Positions 42,275 to 51,424 of a DNA stretch of 51,732 nucleotides are shown piece after piece (position 1 is the first letter of the stretch; each line of letters opens with the position of its first letter). A program made the position numbers and the translations under genes. The stretch is from assembly GCA_031549485.1 (NCBI GenBank), contig JAVBPR010000020.1, forward strand, positions 1 to 51,732, in the 5' to 3' direction. This DNA comes from JAVBPR01 sp031549485. Its GTDB lineage: Bacteria > Bacillota > Clostridia > Oscillospirales > Feifaniaceae. The notes beneath the pieces were generated by a model. The model was not told where the DNA came from and did no database searches. It saw only the letters and a program-made list of their open reading frames with translations.

Positions 42275-42993
42275 TGTGCCGCTCCTTTCCCGGTCGGGGT
42301 TGCGTATTTATAAGTTATCGTGCCGCTGAATGCTTTTATAAGCAGCAAGTCGCTTTTTTCAACGTTTACCTTGATTCCCCAATATGCCAAATTCTCGGCG
42401 ATGCCGCCGCGCATTTTTATCGCGTTTTCAAGTTTCAGCGAGTCGCCGATGGCTGTAATCACAAACGGCGCGCCGTAGGAATTTTTGTTTACGCTGACGG
42501 TGGGGCCGATGCAACTGATCTCGCTTGTGATTATAAGTCGTTCGCCGTTGACCGAAATCGCCTCCGCGCCCGCGGCTTTCAGCTTGTTGATTATCTGAAG
42601 AAGGTCGGAGTCATGAATAACATAGTTGTTCTCATTAACGCCCATGGCAGGTTCTTCCTCGCTGTCGCTGATTGTGACGGTAACTCCCGGGCCTGTCATA
42701 TCGGTAGATCCTGCGAGCATCTCCGCTTTTTTGAGCTGGTCGAGAATTATCTGATTCTGCCCGCCCTCGCCCGCGGCATTGCGGAATTTTTCAAGCTCGG
42801 CTTCGAGCTCGCCGATTTGGTTTTCAAGCCCGTCTCCTCTGCGTTTTTCCTCGAGCAATTCCTCGTTAAGCGACGAAAGTCTTTTCGCCTCGCTGTTATT
42901 TATATCCCTAACGCTCCGAATTTGCAGTGTTACTAAAAATCCGAAAATCAAAAACACAATGCAAAGAGCTATTGACGCCTGTCTATTCTTCAA
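42271..42993 (-). CDS. DUF881 family protein (YlxW/YlxX-like)
   Basis: 240 residues: one N-terminal membrane helix (8-25), a coiled coil (about 30-75) and the DUF881 domain with GPGVTVTISDSE, LLQIINKLKAAGAEAISVN and GPTVSVNKNSYGAPF. Only one copy is present, where Bacillus has two. Division cluster protein of unknown function. Confidence 0.9.
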   Translation of the reverse strand: MKNRQASIALCIVFLIFGFLVTLQIRSVRDINNSEAKRLSSLNEELLEEKRRGDGLENQIGELEAELEKFRNAAGEGGQNQIILDQLKKAEMLAGSTDMTGPGVTVTISDSEEEPAMGVNENNYVIHDSDLLQIINKLKAAGAEAISVNGERLIITSEISCIGPTVSVNKNSYGAPFVITAIGDSLKLENAIKMRGGIAENLAYWGIKVNVEKSDLLLIKAFSGTITYKYATPTGKGAAQ

Positions 42994-43039
42994 TTTTTTA
43001 TCCTTTCTGCCGGTAAAGTGTGGGGAGAGTATTTAGCTC

Positions 43040-43876
43040 TCAATACTCGTATATAAATATCTCATCGCCTGCCGGGATAAACGAGCTTTTTTTGATGTTT
43101 GGAATCTCGATATACCCTCTGTCATTAGGCTCGAGCTTTTCTATAACCGATTTTGCAAAGCCGAGCTTGCCTTTTAAATCATCGCCGCTGTATAGCATCA
43201 GCACGAAACGGCGGCCAATCTGCACTTTAAGTGCCATTTTGTCCGAGAGGTCGATGTATTTCGCCTCTCCCAACAAATTATTATCCGCCAAAGCTTCAAG
43301 GATGTCAACGTGAATTTTGTTAATTTGTTTATCTTTGTAGTCAAGTTTTTTGCCCTCTTCGGGCGGATTTAAAAGTTCCGCGCCGCCGACAACAGGTATC
43401 GCGACGTCATAAGGCTCCTGCGCTTCCAAAACCTTTAAATTTTTGTCGAGTAAAAATAGTTTTCCGTCAATTTTCTGTGCCGAGGTTGGTACGGCGTCGC
43501 TCATGGTTACCGAAAAGGTCGCGGGAAGCACAATTTTGATTTTTACCGATGCGGCATACGGAAGCTCTTCCTCAATTTTCTCTGCGGCAGCCTTGCGGTT
43601 AAACAAAAACAGCTTTTCCCCGTTCTCTATCCCGCCCGCCTGTCTTACCTGATCCTCTCCGTAAAATCCGCTGCCGTATACCAAAACATTTTCCACTTTG
43701 AAAAAGAAAAATCCGAGATATATTAGTACGCCGAGTGTCACGACAAGCGGAATTATAACCGAAAATATTATCCGTGCGGTTTTCCGCTTTTTCCGCTTCC
43801 TCATGACCGCGTGGCGGTCGGAGCGAAGATCGGTCATATTCGATTGGTTCGCGCTTGTCCTTCTTATATTCGCCAT
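43040..43876 (-). CDS. ftsQ: Cell division protein FtsQ/DivIB
   Basis: 278 residues: basic cytosolic N-terminus, one transmembrane helix (about 36-61), a POTRA domain (KVENVLVYGSGFYGEDQV onward) and the FtsQ beta domain. Part of the FtsQ-FtsL-FtsB complex. Low sequence conservation, but topology and position are clear. Preceded by an intercistronic hairpin and CCGGAGG. Confidence 0.88.
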   Translation of the reverse strand: MANIRRTSANQSNMTDLRSDRHAVMRKRKKRKTARIIFSVIIPLVVTLGVLIYLGFFFFKVENVLVYGSGFYGEDQVRQAGGIENGEKLFLFNRKAAAEKIEEELPYAASVKIKIVLPATFSVTMSDAVPTSAQKIDGKLFLLDKNLKVLEAQEPYDVAIPVVGGAELLNPPEEGKKLDYKDKQINKIHVDILEALADNNLLGEAKYIDLSDKMALKVQIGRRFVLMLYSGDDLKGKLGFAKSVIEKLEPNDRGYIEIPNIKKSSFIPAGDEIFIYEY

Positions 43877-43897
43877 TTCGACTTCCTCCGGCTTTTT

Positions 43898-43929
43898 GAG
43901 GGAAACCTTTAATCACAAAGGTTTCCCTC
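43898..43929 (-). repeat. Perfect 13-bp intercistronic inverted repeat between murA and ftsQ
   Basis: GAGGGAAACCTTT (43898-43910) pairs without mismatch with 43917-43929, loop AATCAC. On the minus strand it is followed by AAAAA and not T, so it is not a normal terminator for murA-ftsQ transcripts; the plus-strand side is only TTT. Its end lies 11 bases before the ftsQ ribosome site. Confidence 0.6.
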
Positions 43930-43936
43930 TTTAAAA

Positions 43937-45193
43937 TTATATTTTAATCTTTTCTATCGAAGCGCCGAGACTTCGCAGGTTATTTTCGAAATCCTGATAT
44001 CCGCGCTCAATATATTCTATCATTTCTATTTCGCTTTGTCCTTCTGCCGCAAGCCCCGCGATAACAAGGGCGGCACCGCCGCGCAGGTCGGTCGATACGA
44101 CATTCGCCCCGCAAAGGGATTTTACCCCCTCGACCACCGCGATGTTGCCGTGTACCTTTATCGAAGCCCCCATCCGTTCGAGCTCGCCGACATGCTTGTA
44201 GCGGTTTTGAAAAATGTTTTCAACAAAAACGCTGTTTCCTTTCGCGAGCGAAAGATACGCCATAATCTGCGCCATCGCGTCGGTCGGGAATCCGGGATAA
44301 GGCAGAGAACGAATTGTTCCGACCGGGAGGATATCTCCTTTTCGCGCAAGGGCGATTTTATCCTTTTTGCAAATTATTTTGCAGCCGCTTTGTTCAAAAA
44401 CCGATAATATCGCGCCTAAATGCCGCGGCTCGCAGTCCTCTATCTCGATTTCTCCGCCCGTTATCGCGCTTGCCGCCAAATAGGTTGCCGCGACGATTCG
44501 GTCGGCGATGACTTTATGCTCGCATCCGAATAATTTCGGAACGCCCTCGATAACTATTCTGCTGCTTCCCGCACCGCTGATTTTCGCGCCGCAAGCAATC
44601 AGGAAGGCCTGCAAATCCTCAATTTCCGGCTCTTTCGCCGCATTTTCTATTACCGTTTTGCCTTTGCAAAGGCTGGCGAGGAGCATAACATTTTCGGTCG
44701 CGCCGACGCTCGGAAAACTGAGGTGGATATCCGCGCCGCGCAGGTTCATAGCTTCGCAAACCAGCTCTCCTCCATGCTCGACTATGTTCACGCCGAGCCT
44801 GCGAAACGCCGATATATGTAAGTCTATCGGGCGCGGACCGAGCTCACATCCGCCGGGAAAGGTGACCTCCGCATGCCCGCATTTTGCGAGCATCGCGCCG
44901 AGAAGAATGACCGAGGAGCGCATTTCGCGCATCATCAAGTCCGGGATTTTTTTCGGTGCAAAACTGCTGCTGTCGATGGTCACGCAGTTGCCGTCGCGCG
45001 TTATTTCGCAACCGACGTGTCTTAAGATATTAAATGTAGCGTTTACATCGCTGATATCGGGACAATTTATTATTGTCGCCGGCGTATCACACATAAGTGC
45101 AGCCGCCAAAACAGGCAGAATGCTGTTCTTTGCACCTTGGATTTTAATATTTCCGCCTATCACTTTACCGCCGGAAAGCAGATATTTGTTCAT
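43937..45193 (-). CDS. murA: UDP-N-acetylglucosamine 1-carboxyvinyltransferase
   Basis: 418 residues from ATG 45191-45193 with GGAGGG upstream. Starts MNKYLLSGGKVIGGNIKIQG with the substrate Lys-Asn in GAKNSILP, and the fosfomycin-target Cys in PGGCELGPRPIDLH, so it should be fosfomycin sensitive. C-terminal RGGAALVIAGLAA is typical. First committed step of peptidoglycan precursor synthesis. It takes the place that murB has in Bacillus dcw clusters. Confidence 0.96.
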   Translation of the reverse strand: MNKYLLSGGKVIGGNIKIQGAKNSILPVLAAALMCDTPATIINCPDISDVNATFNILRHVGCEITRDGNCVTIDSSSFAPKKIPDLMMREMRSSVILLGAMLAKCGHAEVTFPGGCELGPRPIDLHISAFRRLGVNIVEHGGELVCEAMNLRGADIHLSFPSVGATENVMLLASLCKGKTVIENAAKEPEIEDLQAFLIACGAKISGAGSSRIVIEGVPKLFGCEHKVIADRIVAATYLAASAITGGEIEIEDCEPRHLGAILSVFEQSGCKIICKKDKIALARKGDILPVGTIRSLPYPGFPTDAMAQIMAYLSLAKGNSVFVENIFQNRYKHVGELERMGASIKVHGNIAVVEGVKSLCGANVVSTDLRGGAALVIAGLAAEGQSEIEMIEYIERGYQDFENNLRSLGASIEKIKI

Positions 45194-45270
45194 ATTTTTC
45201 CCTCCGCTTCGTTTATGTCTTTTCATACTATGTGCCCTTGAAGCCAAAGGTTCTATGTTTTTCGCTTTTT

Positions 45271-46398
45271 TTACCCGCTTTTTCCGTTTTTTGACCTTAT
45301 CAGGTCGAAAATTATGTCATAAATCTTTTGGGTGCTGTCGAAAATCGCAAGCGAGCTCGCCGCTGCGGACATACTTGAAAGTTTGTTTTTGTCTTCCAAA
45401 ATTGTCATCGCCGCGCTATATAGGGTTTCGCCGGTCGCGTTTTTCTCGAGCTGTATTATCGCCGCGCCCGCTTCCGAAAAAGCAAGAGCGTTATAATATT
45501 GATGGTTGTTTGTAACATTTGGTGACGGAATCAATATCGAAGGTTTGCCGCAAACGGCAAGTTCACCGAGCGTAATCGCGCCCGCGCGGCAGATTACAAG
45601 GTCGGCCGCCGCCATTGCAGACGCCATATTATATATGTATTCTCGAACATCGAGATTGTCCTCTTTCGGCCGAAGCCCCATTTTCGAAAGCCTATCCGGC
45701 ATCCAGCGCCAGCCGAATTTTCCGGTCGCGTGCATATGGTATATTTTATTTTCTTTTGTGTGCAGTCCGATAAAGGCGAGCATACGCTCGTTTAGCTCTC
45801 TTGCGCCAAGGCTTCCGCCAAACGACAGCACAAACGGTTTGTCTTCGGGCAGGCCGAGCTCTTTTTTCGATGCTTCCCTATCTTTAAATAGCATTTCGCT
45901 TCGGATCGGATTTCCGACAAGCGAGAGTTTTTGTTCGTTTTTAAAATATTTTTTGCTCGCGTCAAACGATATCATAACGCGGTCGACAAGCCTTGCCAAA
46001 ATCCGGCTGGTCATTCCGGGATAAGCATTTTGCTCATGTATTGCGGTCGGAATCCCGAGCCGCGCCGCCGCAAACAGCACCGGTCCGCTTACATATCCGC
46101 CTGTTCCGATAACGATATCCGGCTTTATTTCCTCTATTATTTCTTTTGCCCTGCGGAGCGCGGGGATAAGTTTTGTGACCGCTTTGATATTGCTTGCGGT
46201 CAGTTTTCTTTTAAAACCGTATATCTCAACATGCAAAAGAGGATAGCCCGCTTTTTCGACAAGGGTGTTTTCAAGGCCTTTCGGCGTTCCGGCAAAATAT
46301 ATTTTTGCTTCCGGTTTCCGCGCTTTTATAAAATCTGCAATCGAAATTGCGGGATTTATATGGCCCGCAGTTCCGCCGCCTGCAAGAAGTATTGTCAT
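45271..46398 (-). CDS. murG: Undecaprenyldiphospho-muramoylpentapeptide GlcNAc transferase
   Basis: 375 residues. GGGTAGHINPA at 8-17, GTGGYVSGPVLFAA, HEQNAYPGMTSR and the C-terminal donor site CRAGAITLGELAVCGKPSIL. Makes lipid II on the inner membrane face. AAGGAGGAGG precedes the ATG. Confidence 0.97.
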   Translation of the reverse strand: MTILLAGGGTAGHINPAISIADFIKARKPEAKIYFAGTPKGLENTLVEKAGYPLLHVEIYGFKRKLTASNIKAVTKLIPALRRAKEIIEEIKPDIVIGTGGYVSGPVLFAAARLGIPTAIHEQNAYPGMTSRILARLVDRVMISFDASKKYFKNEQKLSLVGNPIRSEMLFKDREASKKELGLPEDKPFVLSFGGSLGARELNERMLAFIGLHTKENKIYHMHATGKFGWRWMPDRLSKMGLRPKEDNLDVREYIYNMASAMAAADLVICRAGAITLGELAVCGKPSILIPSPNVTNNHQYYNALAFSEAGAAIIQLEKNATGETLYSAAMTILEDKNKLSSMSAAASSLAIFDSTQKIYDIIFDLIRSKNGKSG

Positions 46399-46444
46399 TT
46401 TTGCGTCCTCCTCCTTTTGAAAATTTTCCTATTTTATATTACCG

Positions 46445-47590
46445 CTATAATTTTTGGATTTTCGAAAAACGGCTTAGTGACAATATAATTCCCATTTCCA
46501 CCATCTGAATCAAAAGCGCCGATCCGCCGTAGCTGAAAAACGGAAGCGAAATTCCGGTGTTCGGCAAAAGATTGGTTACAACCGCGATATTTAAAATTGC
46601 CTGAAGCCCTGTCTTGATAACTATTCCGCTTATGACAAGCGCCGAAAATCTGTCCGGCGCACGAAAGGCAATCATAAGCCCGCGCCAAACGAGCGCGACA
46701 AACAAAAGCACAATTATCATCGCCCCGATAAAGCCGAGCTCCTCGCAGGCAATAGCGAAAATAAAATCATTTTGCGGCTCCGGCAGGTAAAGGTATTTTT
46801 GCCTGCTTTGCCCCAGCCCCACTCCGAAAAGCCCGCCCGAACCGACCGCATAAAGCGACTGTATCGTTTGAAATCCTTTCCCGAGCGGATCGATAAACGG
46901 ATCCATCCAAAGCTCAATGCGGGCTTTTGCATAATCGGTCTGGGTTATTACGAATAAAACGCCCGCGGCCGCGACCGCGCCCGCGATTACTATGCCTTTT
47001 AATTTAACTCCGCCGATAATCAGCATAGAAAATCCGACGACGAGAATTATTATTATCGCCGAATAGTGCGGCTGTCTTTGTAAAAGAACGCTTATCACCG
47101 CGAGAATCCCGACAAACGGCAGAATTCCTCTTTTGAAAGTTTTAATTTTGTCGCCCGCTTTGACGATAAGATACGCAAAACTCAAAATGACCGCTATTTT
47201 AGCGATTTCAGACGGCTGAATCGACACTCCGCCGAACTCGAGCCATCTTGTCGCGTCGTATTTAGTTTTGCCGATAAAAGGAACAAGAACAAGCAAAAAC
47301 ACCGAAACATAAAGCGACGGCATTGCCATTTTTTTCAAGAATTTCGGCGATGCTATCCTTATCGTAAAGAAAACCGCGATACCGCCCAAAACCGCCCACT
47401 TCAGCTGCTGGCTTATGAAATAATAGCTGTTTCCGTACTGATAATAAGCGTTGGCATGGGAGGCGGAAAAAACCATGACAAGGCCGAGCATTAAAAGAAC
47501 AAGGAAAATGACCAAAAACGGCAGGTCGATTCCGTGTCCTTTATTTATGCCGATGCTCTCGTTTTTAATTCTTGCAACTTTCCTTGCCAC
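46445..47590 (-). CDS. ftsW: Peptidoglycan glycosyltransferase FtsW
   Basis: 381 residues, SEDS family with about ten helices; RWLEFGGVSIQPSEIAK, QRQPHYSA (usual QPDLGT site altered), FIFAIACEELGFIG and NIAVVTNLLPNTGISLPFFSYGG. Polymerises septal glycan with its partner penicillin-binding protein. Starts with GTG behind AGGAGA. Confidence 0.95.
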   Translation of the reverse strand: MARKVARIKNESIGINKGHGIDLPFLVIFLVLLMLGLVMVFSASHANAYYQYGNSYYFISQQLKWAVLGGIAVFFTIRIASPKFLKKMAMPSLYVSVFLLVLVPFIGKTKYDATRWLEFGGVSIQPSEIAKIAVILSFAYLIVKAGDKIKTFKRGILPFVGILAVISVLLQRQPHYSAIIIILVVGFSMLIIGGVKLKGIVIAGAVAAAGVLFVITQTDYAKARIELWMDPFIDPLGKGFQTIQSLYAVGSGGLFGVGLGQSRQKYLYLPEPQNDFIFAIACEELGFIGAMIIVLLFVALVWRGLMIAFRAPDRFSALVISGIVIKTGLQAILNIAVVTNLLPNTGISLPFFSYGGSALLIQMVEMGIILSLSRFSKIQKL

Positions 47591-47600
47591 TTAAAATCTC

Positions 47601-48590
47601 CTAAACAACAAAATAATTAACAATTCCGAGAACCGACAGCGCGCACAGCACCGCCGAAATCAAGGTAAACACAACAACGATTTTCACTTCGCCCCAGCCG
47701 CACTTTTCAAAGTGGTGATGAAGCGGGCTCATTTTGAAAAGCCTTTTTCCGTGTGTCGCCTTAAAATACGCTACCTGTAGCATAACCGAAAAGGCTTCGA
47801 TTAAATATATTCCGCCCGCGATAAAAATTATAACGGGAATATTGAGAACAAATGCAAGCGCGACAACCGCGCCGCCGATAAATAGCGATCCCGTATCGCC
47901 CATAAATACCTTGGCGGGATGGAAATTGAAAATAAGAAATCCGAGAAGACCGCCGCAGAGAGCGCCTGCCAAAATTCCTTCCTGTGTCAGCGCAAGAATT
48001 CCCGAAGCGATCATAAAAAAGACTGCGACAGGAACCGAAACCGATGAAGCGAGCCCGTCAAGCCCGTCTGTGAGGTTAACGCCGTTTACAAACCCGACGA
48101 TAGTGACAACCGCAAAAAGATAGTAAAAATAAGAAAGCTCCAGCGTTTTTCCGATAAACGGCAGATAAATCCCCGTTTGAAGCGCGCCCTGCATCTGAAG
48201 CGAAGCAACGAATGCGACCGCGACAATAACCTGCAAAATTATCTTTTGTCTTGCCGAGAGTCCGAGATTTCTCTTTTTTACCACCTTTATATAATCATCG
48301 ATAAAACCGATCATTCCATACGCGATAGCCATGAAAAGCGCGGACCAAAGGCGCATATCCGGTGTTTTTTGATTCAGCAATCCAAAAAGAAGGGTTGAGG
48401 CGGCAATCGGGATAATAAACATTATCCCCCCCATTGTCGGCGTTCCCTCTTTTTTCTTGTGCCACGCCGGTCCCTCTTCTCTGATGCTCTGCCCAAATTT
48501 CAGCCTTTTGAGCATCGGAATCAGTATCGGGCCGGACAGCGCTGTAAGCGCAAACGCGACAACCGCGGAAAGAATTATTTTTAGTTCCAT
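47601..48590 (-). CDS. mraY: Phospho-N-acetylmuramoyl-pentapeptide transferase
   Basis: 329 residues from ATG 48588-48590 with GGGGAG upstream. Motifs PTMGGI, GFIDDYIKVVKKRN, NLTDGLDGLA, FMGDTGSLFIGG and HHHFE, with ten helices. Makes lipid I. Followed directly by ftsW with no murD between. Confidence 0.97.
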   Translation of the reverse strand: MELKIILSAVVAFALTALSGPILIPMLKRLKFGQSIREEGPAWHKKKEGTPTMGGIMFIIPIAASTLLFGLLNQKTPDMRLWSALFMAIAYGMIGFIDDYIKVVKKRNLGLSARQKIILQVIVAVAFVASLQMQGALQTGIYLPFIGKTLELSYFYYLFAVVTIVGFVNGVNLTDGLDGLASSVSVPVAVFFMIASGILALTQEGILAGALCGGLLGFLIFNFHPAKVFMGDTGSLFIGGAVVALAFVLNIPVIIFIAGGIYLIEAFSVMLQVAYFKATHGKRLFKMSPLHHHFEKCGWGEVKIVVVFTLISAVLCALSVLGIVNYFVV

Positions 48591-48613
48591 TTTATACTCC
48601 CCTGATTTGATAC

Positions 48614-49969
48614 TTATGATTCTTTCCACGCTTTGACAAGCGCGTTTAGAACTCTTTCGACCGCCATTCCCCGGCTCGCTTTAAACAGAAGCGTATCGCC
48701 CTCGTATGCGTTTTCGGCCAGATATTTCGCAATTTCTTCCGGGCTGTCAAAGAAAAACGCTTTTTCCATTCCCTTTTCTTTTGCCCCGTCGATATAGAAC
48801 TTGGCATCGTTTCCGAACGCCAAAAGCACATCGCAGTTTTGCGCCGCAATCCGCCCGACTTCAAGGTGGCTTTGCTCCCCGAACTGTCCGAGCTCAAGCA
48901 TATCCGAAAGGATTGCGAACCTCGTTCCGCCGTCAAATCCCGCGAGAACCGAAAGTCCCGCTTTCATCGAATCCGGATTGGCATTATAGCTGTCGTCTAT
49001 CAGGCGGATATTTCCCATATCATAAATTTTTTGCCGTCCGCCGGTGTTTTCAAATTTCGAAAGTCCTCTGATAATTTCTTCCATAGAAAGCCCGGCCGCT
49101 TCCCCGACCGCCGCGGCGGCAAGCGCATTTTGCACGTTGTGCTTTCCTATCGCGCCGATATTCGCAGCGTTTTTTTCTCCGCCACAAGCAATCACAAAAT
49201 CGGTTTCGCTTTCGACTTCAAATATGCTTTCTGCGCGGTAATCGCAATTTTCGCCTTCGCCGAAAGAAACGGTTTTTCCCCAAAGGTTCGCGGCGCCCGA
49301 AACAAGAAGCGGTTCGTCGCCGCTGATTATAAGCGCGCCGTCTTTTGCGAGCCCCGAAACTATTTCAAGTTTTGCTTTCGCTATATTTTCCCTGCTTCCG
49401 AGATTTTCGATATGCGCCATTCCGACATTGGTAATTACAGCAATGCTCGGTCCCGCGATATTCGAAAGGCGCTCTATCTCGCCCGAATTATTCATGCCGA
49501 GCTCAAAAACCGCCGCTTTATAGCTGCTGTCTAAATTAAATATCGTGAGCGGCAGACCGATTTCATTATTTAAGTTGCCCTCGGTTTTAAGGGTTTTGTA
49601 TTTTTCGGAGAGCACCGATGAAATAAACTGCTTTGTCGTTGTTTTGCCGACGCTTCCGGTAACCGCGACCGCGATAATATCGAATCTCCGCCTATACCAT
49701 GCTGCGATTTTACCAAGCGCCGCTTTTGTATCGGAAACGGTTATTATTCTGCTGTCGTCATGGTTTCTGTCCGAAACAGCCGCCCGCGCGCCTAAAGAAA
49801 ACGCTTCCTCCACAAAATCGTTGCCGTCGAAGTTATCGCCCTTGAGCGCAACAAAAAGGCAGCCTTTTTCTATCTTTCTCGTGTCGGTGACAATATTCAG
49901 AATTTCAAAATCTTCTTTTACTTCCGCCGAAAAAAGTCCGGCTATTTCGCTGAAAAAAATCTTTTCCAC
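48614..49969 (-). CDS. murF: UDP-MurNAc-tripeptide--D-Ala-D-Ala ligase
   Basis: 451 residues. ATP loop TGSVGKTTTKQF (near 110), NLNNEIGLPLT, ELGMNNSGEI and DSYNANPDSM. Starts with GTG (49967-49969) three bases after murE ends, with AGGTGAAAA as ribosome site overlapping the murE stop. Confidence 0.96.
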   Translation of the reverse strand: MEKIFFSEIAGLFSAEVKEDFEILNIVTDTRKIEKGCLFVALKGDNFDGNDFVEEAFSLGARAAVSDRNHDDSRIITVSDTKAALGKIAAWYRRRFDIIAVAVTGSVGKTTTKQFISSVLSEKYKTLKTEGNLNNEIGLPLTIFNLDSSYKAAVFELGMNNSGEIERLSNIAGPSIAVITNVGMAHIENLGSRENIAKAKLEIVSGLAKDGALIISGDEPLLVSGAANLWGKTVSFGEGENCDYRAESIFEVESETDFVIACGGEKNAANIGAIGKHNVQNALAAAAVGEAAGLSMEEIIRGLSKFENTGGRQKIYDMGNIRLIDDSYNANPDSMKAGLSVLAGFDGGTRFAILSDMLELGQFGEQSHLEVGRIAAQNCDVLLAFGNDAKFYIDGAKEKGMEKAFFFDSPEEIAKYLAENAYEGDTLLFKASRGMAVERVLNALVKAWKES

Positions 49970-49972
49970 TTT

Positions 49973-51403
49973 TCACCTGTTTTTTAAAATTTCTGCAACT
50001 ATTTCGCGTTCGTCAAAATGAATTTTGCCGTCTTTTAATATCTGATAAGTTTCGTGTCCTTTCCCGGCAAGGACAATCGTGTCATTTTCTTTCGCGTTAT
50101 TTATCGCATATTCTATCGCTTTTTTTCGGTCTTCGATGACGATTCTCGGCGTTTTGCTGTCTTCCATACCCGCCACGATTTCCTTAATTATCTCGTCCGG
50201 CGGCTCGGTGCGCGGGTTATCCGATGTGACTATCACAAAATCCGCCAAATCCGCCGCGGTTTTTCCCATTATCGGTCTTTTGCCCTTATCCCGGTCGCCG
50301 CCGCAGCCGAATAAAACTACAAGCCTGCCGGGAGCGTAGCCCTTCACGGTGCCGAGAACATTATAAAGTCCGTCCGGCGTGTGTGCATAATCGATAAGCA
50401 CGGTGAAATTCTCGTTTGCCGGCACGACTTCAATCCTGCCTTTTACCCCGTGCGCCGTTTCCAACGTTTTGCTTACCTGCTCCGCCGGAACTCCGAGCGT
50501 TATTGCCGCCGCGGCCGCCGCAAGCGAATTATAAACGCTGAACATTCCCGGAATCGGCACGCTTATTTTCTCTATTAAATACTTCGCGGAAAGGATATAA
50601 CTTACTCCGCCCGGCCCGAATTTTATATCTTTCGCGGTGAAATCCGCGTAGTCGCTTTTGGCGCTGTATGTGAGAATTTTCGGCGCGGTGATGTTTTCGC
50701 AAGCTTCATCGTCGTAGTTCAGTATCGCCAACTTGCTATTCGAAAACAACTTTGCTTTCGCTGCAAGATAATTTTCCATAGTTTTGTGGTAATCGAGATG
50801 ATCCTGCGTCAAGTTTGTAAAAATCCCTATTTCGAACAGAAGCCCGCCAACTCTTTTTTGGTCGAGCGAATGCGAGGAAACTTCCATAACAACATATTCG
50901 CAGCCCGCCTTGTGCATATCATAAAAAAGTTTGTGCAGCGCCATCGGCGGCGGAGTTGTATACCCGCTTGCCACCTCTTTTTCCCCAATCACCGACGACA
51001 CTGTTCCGATAAGACCGGATTTGAAGCCCGCGCCGTCAAGAAGCTGTTTCAAAATATATGTGACGCTTGTTTTCCCGTTTGTCCCCGTAACCCCAATTAG
51101 CTTCATTTTCCGCGCCGGATTTCCCCAGAAGTTTCCGGCGGCTCTCGAAATCGCGTCGTGCGCGTCTTTCACAAGCACGCAGTTTTCGCCGTAATATTTC
51201 CTGTCCTCGACAAAGAAAACCGCCGAGCCGGCTTTTTTTGCGGCGGGAATATATTCGTGCCCGTCGCCCGCGCTTCCTTTAAGGCAGAAAAAAGCGCAGT
51301 TTTCCGTTACTTCTCTGCTGTCAAAGCAGATATCGGCAATTTCGGTTTCAAGGTCAAGATTTGTTTCAAACCAAAAGCCGTCGGTCAAATCCATTAGTTT
51401 CAT
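49973..51403 (-). CDS. murE: UDP-MurNAc-L-Ala-D-Glu--meso-diaminopimelate ligase
   Basis: 476 residues. ATP loop TGTNGKTSVTY near residue 108, NLTQDHLDYH, LIDYAHTPDGL and TSDNPRTEPP. The DNPR sequence is the signature of meso-diaminopimelate specificity rather than lysine. AAAGGAGGA precedes the ATG. Confidence 0.96.
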   Translation of the reverse strand: MKLMDLTDGFWFETNLDLETEIADICFDSREVTENCAFFCLKGSAGDGHEYIPAAKKAGSAVFFVEDRKYYGENCVLVKDAHDAISRAAGNFWGNPARKMKLIGVTGTNGKTSVTYILKQLLDGAGFKSGLIGTVSSVIGEKEVASGYTTPPPMALHKLFYDMHKAGCEYVVMEVSSHSLDQKRVGGLLFEIGIFTNLTQDHLDYHKTMENYLAAKAKLFSNSKLAILNYDDEACENITAPKILTYSAKSDYADFTAKDIKFGPGGVSYILSAKYLIEKISVPIPGMFSVYNSLAAAAAAITLGVPAEQVSKTLETAHGVKGRIEVVPANENFTVLIDYAHTPDGLYNVLGTVKGYAPGRLVVLFGCGGDRDKGKRPIMGKTAADLADFVIVTSDNPRTEPPDEIIKEIVAGMEDSKTPRIVIEDRKKAIEYAINNAKENDTIVLAGKGHETYQILKDGKIHFDEREIVAEILKNR

Positions 51404-51424
51404 GCGCTTTTCCTCCTTTTATAT

